From: Paracoccaceae bacterium
GTDB lineage: Bacteria > Pseudomonadota > Alphaproteobacteria > Rhodobacterales > Rhodobacteraceae
DNA: 8,279 bases
Direction: 5' to 3'
Assembly: GCA_007134405.1 (NCBI GenBank)
Contig: SLKW01000455.1
Span: 1 to 8,279 of the forward strand
In this document: piece by piece, positions 6,052 through 8,279 of the stretch
Layout: each line of letters opens with the position of its first letter
Position numbering within the stretch: position 1 is the stretch's first letter
Notes under the pieces: model-generated
Told to the model about the DNA's origin: nothing
The model's database searches: none
Seen by the model: only the letters and a program-made list of their open reading frames with translations
Position numbers and translations under genes: made by a program

Positions 6052-6079
6052 TTGACACGCGCTTGTGCAAATCGGACTG
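6052..6079 (+). promoter_or_regulatory. Candidate promoter for the HTH regulator, possibly leaderless
   Basis: A perfect TTGACA (6052-6057) lies 28 nt before the likely ATG (6086). A -10 at 16 nt spacing would be GGACTG (6074-6079), a poor match, and transcription would start at about 6086, on the initiation codon itself. TTGTGCAAA (6063-6071), between the elements, resembles an imperfect TTTGCAAA half-site of the type reported for ScfR-family regulators, so it could be an autoregulatory operator. Both readings are inference. Confidence 0.25.
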
Positions 6080-6085
6080 AAAACC

Positions 6086-7417
6086 ATGCCTCGCTCTCAG
6101 CTCTCCGGCACCCGGATTCGCGCCCTGCGCAAGGCGCGCAACTTCTCGCAGGCCGACCTCGCGCGCCTGGCGGGGATCTCGCCCTCGTATCTGAACCTGA
6201 TCGAACACAACCGCCGCCGCGCCGGCCCGTCGCTGCTGACCGCCATCGCCGAGGTGCTGAACATCCCCGAGCAGACACTCGCCGAAGGGGCAGAGGATGC
6301 GCTTCTCGAAGTGCTGCGCGCCTCGGCCGCGACCGCCGAGGCCGGCATCGTCCCCGAGCTTGACCGGCTGGAGGAGTTCGTCGGCCGCTTCCCCGGTTGG
6401 GCCGGGCATCTCGGCGCCCTGGCCGAGCGGGTCGAGGCGCAGGATCGCATGATCGAGCGGCTGAGCGAGCGCATGGCGCACGATCCCAACCTTTCGGCGG
6501 CGCTGCACGAAATCGTCTCGGCGGTGACTGCGGTGCAATCGACCGCCGCCATCCTGAACGACTCGGGCGAACTCGACCCCGAATGGAGCGCGAAGTTCCA
6601 CGCCAATGTCCACGCGGATTCGCAGCGCCTGGCGCGCGCGGCCGAGGCGCTGGTCGCCTATCTCGACGCCTCGGGCGAAGAGGCCGGCCCCGCCGCCCCG
6701 CAGGAAGAGCTCGAAAGCTGGCTCGCCCGGCACGGCAACCACCTCGCCGCCATCGAAGAGCCCGATCCGCCCGATCTTGCCGAACTGACCGAAGGCCAGG
6801 CCGAGCTTGCCAGCCATGCCGCCCGAGAGATGGCGCGCGCCTGGCTGTTGCAGGCGCATGCCGACGCCCGCGACCTGCCGCTCGCGCCGCTTCTCGCAGC
6901 CTTGCGCGCCATGCTGGCCAGCGCGGCGGGCTTCCGCCCCGATGCATTGGCCGAGGTTCTCGACGTGCCGATGGACCGTCTGTTCCGGCGGCTTGCCACC
7001 TTGCCCGAGACGCGCGATCTGCCGCGCTTCGGGCTGGTCGAATGCGACGGATCGGGCACGCTGACCCAGCGCCACCCGATCGACGGCTTCGCGCTGCCCC
7101 GGTTCGGCGGCGCCTGCCCGCTCTGGCCGCTTTACCAGGCGCTCGCGACCCCGCTGCGGCCGCTCTCCGCGCTGATCGAGTTTCCCGGCCGTCCGGCGCC
7201 GCGCTTTCTGGCCTTTGCCCGCGCCGAACCGATCCGCCCGGCGGGCTTCCAGGCGCCGGTGGTCCTGCGCGCCAGCATGCTGCTCGTACCCGCCACGCCG
7301 GCCATTCTGGGCGCCGTCCCCCCCTCCCTGCCGCAGTTCGAGGTCGGCTCCAACTGCCGCATCTGCCCGCGCCTCGCCTGCGTCGCGCGGCGCGAACCCT
7401 CGATCGTCGCCCGCTGA
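6086..7417 (+). CDS. HTH (XRE) regulator with DHp-like middle and DUF2083/ScfR-type C-terminal domain
   Basis: A 443-residue cytosolic transcription factor. Residues 8-61 are an XRE-type HTH ([21 protein letters not shown], then [16 protein letters not shown]). Residues 310-443 match the DUF2083 domain of short-chain acyl-CoA regulators (ScfR/PccR type): [21 protein letters not shown] (333-353) and a cysteine cluster C424-x2-C427-x4-C432 in [15 protein letters not shown]. Relatives normally have an ImmA/IrrE zinc-peptidase-like domain between these; here no HExxH is present. Instead 133-195 resembles a histidine-kinase DHp bundle: [18 protein letters not shown] with His141-Glu142, then a second helix with [16 protein letters not shown]. 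No ATPase domain follows. It is divergent from accBC, so regulation of that operon is likely but inferred. Start: ATG 6086, seven codons into the frame open from GTG 6065; neither has a clear Shine-Dalgarno. The ligand is presumably an acyl-CoA. Confidence 0.85.
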   Translation: MPRSQLSGTRIRALRKARNFSQADLARLAGISPSYLNLIEHNRRRAGPSLLTAIAEVLNIPEQTLAEGAEDALLEVLRASAATAEAGIVPELDRLEEFVGRFPGWAGHLGALAERVEAQDRMIERLSERMAHDPNLSAALHEIVSAVTAVQSTAAILNDSGELDPEWSAKFHANVHADSQRLARAAEALVAYLDASGEEAGPAAPQEELESWLARHGNHLAAIEEPDPPDLAELTEGQAELASHAAREMARAWLLQAHADARDLPLAPLLAALRAMLASAAGFRPDALAEVLDVPMDRLFRRLATLPETRDLPRFGLVECDGSGTLTQRHPIDGFALPRFGGACPLWPLYQALATPLRPLSALIEFPGRPAPRFLAFARAEPIRPAGFQAPVVLRASMLLVPATPAILGAVPPSLPQFEVGSNCRICPRLACVARREPSIVAR

Positions 7418-7455
7418 GATCGCGCCCCCCGGCCGCGTCCCCTGAACCGTGACCT

Positions 7456-7484
7456 TTGACACGCGCCGCTTTTCCCGCAATAGA
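7456..7484 (+). promoter_or_regulatory. Candidate sigma-70 promoter for the response regulator
   Basis: A perfect TTGACA (7456-7461) is followed after 17 nt by AATAGA (7479-7484), a weak -10; TAGATC (7481-7486) is an alternative at 19 nt. Transcription would begin near 7490, giving a leader of about 37 nt with GGGAGG (7513-7518) before the ATG at 7528. This makes the response regulator and its downstream partner a unit separate from the HTH regulator. Confidence 0.45.
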
Positions 7485-7527
7485 TCGGTAGGACGGAGCG
7501 TCGCAACGCCGAGGGAGGGCGCCGCGC

Positions 7528-7968
7528 ATGGCTCAAGAACATCACGCGCCGCGGGAGGGTGCGGCGGAGCGCACGAACGCCACCAAGGCCGGGCACGGCG
7601 AGGGGCGGCTCGTGCTGGTCCTCGAGGATGAGCCGAACATCTCGGAGGCGATCCGCTTCATCCTGCGCCGCGACGGCTGGAACGTGCTCAGCCGCGCCGA
7701 TGGCGACGACGCGCTCGACCTGATCGAGGCCGAGGCGCCGGCGCTTCTCATCCTCGACGTGATGCTGCCGGGCCAGAACGGGCTCGACATCCTGCAGGCG
7801 ATCCGCGCCCGCCCGCGCCTGGCCGATCTTCCGGTGATCGTGCTGACCGCCAAGGGCCATGCCGCCGACCGCGACCGCGCGATGCGCTCGGGCGCCTCGC
7901 TCTACATGGCCAAGCCTTTCGCCAACGCCGAACTCCTGGCGGCGGTGCGCCAGCTCGTCGGCGCATGA
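7528..7968 (+). CDS. Single-domain response regulator (REC, CheY-like)
   Basis: A 146-residue protein consisting of one receiver domain (about 27-145) behind a 26-residue polar, probably disordered, N-terminal extension. The phosphorylation site is Asp77 in LLILDVMLPGQNGLDIL; acidic-pocket residues are Glu33 and Asp34 (VLEDEP), with conserved Thr107 (VLTAKG) and Lys129 (MAKPF). There is no DNA-binding or enzymatic output domain, so it would act by protein interaction or phosphotransfer. No histidine kinase lies within the window. GGGAGG about 9 nt upstream supports ATG 7528, though the low-complexity extension leaves a later start possible. The stop overlaps the ATG of the next gene (ATGA), linking it to a small membrane protein. 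In Rhodobacterales similar pairs are, from memory, found near symporter-type sensor kinases; this could not be checked. Confidence 0.9.
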   Translation: MAQEHHAPREGAAERTNATKAGHGEGRLVLVLEDEPNISEAIRFILRRDGWNVLSRADGDDALDLIEAEAPALLILDVMLPGQNGLDILQAIRARPRLADLPVIVLTAKGHAADRDRAMRSGASLYMAKPFANAELLAAVRQLVGA

Positions 7969-8279
7969 GCCGCCAGCACGCGCCGCTGTTCCTCGAGCGC
8001 GAGACCTATCGCCGCCGCCGGCTCATGGATGCCGCCCGCATCCTGCCGGTGCTGGGGATGGTGCTGTTCCTGCTGCCGGCGCTCTGGCGGCGGGCGGGCG
8101 ACCCGAACACCGCGGCGGAGTCGCTCTATCTCTTCGCCGTCTGGGGCATGCTGATCCTGGCCGCCGCCCTGCTGGCGCGTCCGCTGCGCCGCACCGACGC
8201 GCCGCGGCGCGCCGATCCGCCGCTCGCGTCCCGCTCCCCTGCGGACCCGCCCGCCACCGACCCGGCGGCCTCCGCCGCG
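7965..8279 (+). CDS. Small membrane protein, partial (runs off the right edge)
   Basis: The frame opens with ATG overlapping the response-regulator stop by 4 nt and stays open for 105 codons to the window end. It starts MSRQHAPLFLERETYRRRR, a basic amphipathic segment. Two transmembrane helices follow: about residues 26-42 (ILPVLGMVLFLLPALW) and 54-72 (SLYLFAVWGMLILAAALLA). The basic RPLRR and a Pro/Ala/Asp-rich tail follow the second helix. By the positive-inside rule both ends are probably cytoplasmic. I do not recognise a functional family. The overlap indicates co-translation with the response regulator, so it may belong to the same signalling module, possibly upstream of a membrane sensor kinase outside the window. 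The C-terminus is missing. Confidence 0.8.
   Translation, partial: MSRQHAPLFLERETYRRRRLMDAARILPVLGMVLFLLPALWRRAGDPNTAAESLYLFAVWGMLILAAALLARPLRRTDAPRRADPPLASRSPADPPATDPAASAA

Noticed and set aside
6040..6085. Tandem TTTGCAAA operator of the ScfR type before the regulator
   Set aside because: Only one imperfect copy (TTGTGCAAA, 6063-6071) is seen, with no second copy at the expected spacing, so it is mentioned only as a possibility.
5861..7480. Minus-strand 539-residue open frame opposite the HTH regulator
   Set aside because: Arg/Gly-rich composition with no recognisable domain; it is the antisense shadow of a clearly conserved regulator and of part of accB, as expected in high-GC DNA.
1..8279. 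CRISPR arrays, insertion sequences, tRNA or rRNA genes, phage genes, defence systems
   Set aside because: No regularly spaced repeats, transposase motifs, terminal repeats or tRNA-like folds were seen on reading; the window looks like core genome.

Overview
The window is GC-rich, densely coding chromosomal DNA from an alphaproteobacterium, most likely Rhodobacterales (Rhodobacteraceae/Paracoccaceae). The grounds are an NDUFA12-type complex I accessory subunit, a DUF2155 protein, an accB-accC-aat operon, an HTH regulator with a DUF2083-type C-terminus, and house-keeping gene order typical of that group. This is inference from protein families, not a database match. I see no mobile element, RNA gene, CRISPR array or phage gene.

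Layout. At the left edge is the start of pgk, reading left. Divergent from it is a secreted HExxH (zincin-like) protein. Two tandem cyclophilin-type peptidyl-prolyl isomerases follow, one cytosolic and one with an N-terminal signal or anchor, overlapping by 8 nt. Next come NDUFA12, an MCE-domain MlaD protein and a DUF2155 exported protein, all on the plus strand. The DUF2155 gene runs tail-to-tail into aat, overlapping it by 31 nt. The minus-strand operon accB-accC-aat encodes the biotin carrier and biotin carboxylase of acetyl-CoA carboxylase and the L/F-tRNA-protein transferase, with gaps of 8 and 4 nt. A 154-nt divergent intergenic region separates accB from a plus-strand HTH regulator. To the right are a stand-alone response regulator and, overlapping it by 4 nt, a small membrane protein cut by the window edge.

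How the genes relate. AccB and AccC supply malonyl-CoA for fatty-acid synthesis. The divergent regulator has an XRE-type HTH and a C-terminal domain resembling short-chain acyl-CoA sensing regulators (ScfR/DUF2083 type), so control of accBC by an acyl-CoA signal is a reasonable hypothesis. In its middle, where relatives usually carry an ImmA/IrrE HExxH domain, it has a helical segment that looks like a histidine-kinase DHp (HisKA) bundle with an H-E pair. This is the most unusual feature of the window. The envelope and proteostasis genes (two PPIases, MlaD, DUF2155, the secreted zincin-like protein) look like ordinary core genes.

All intergenic gaps are under 160 nt. Perfect TTGACA -35 hexamers occur upstream of pgk, the HTH regulator and the response regulator. 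Two genes (the secreted zincin-like protein and the HTH regulator) lack a clear Shine-Dalgarno and have promoter-like elements ending almost at the start codon, so they may be leaderless.
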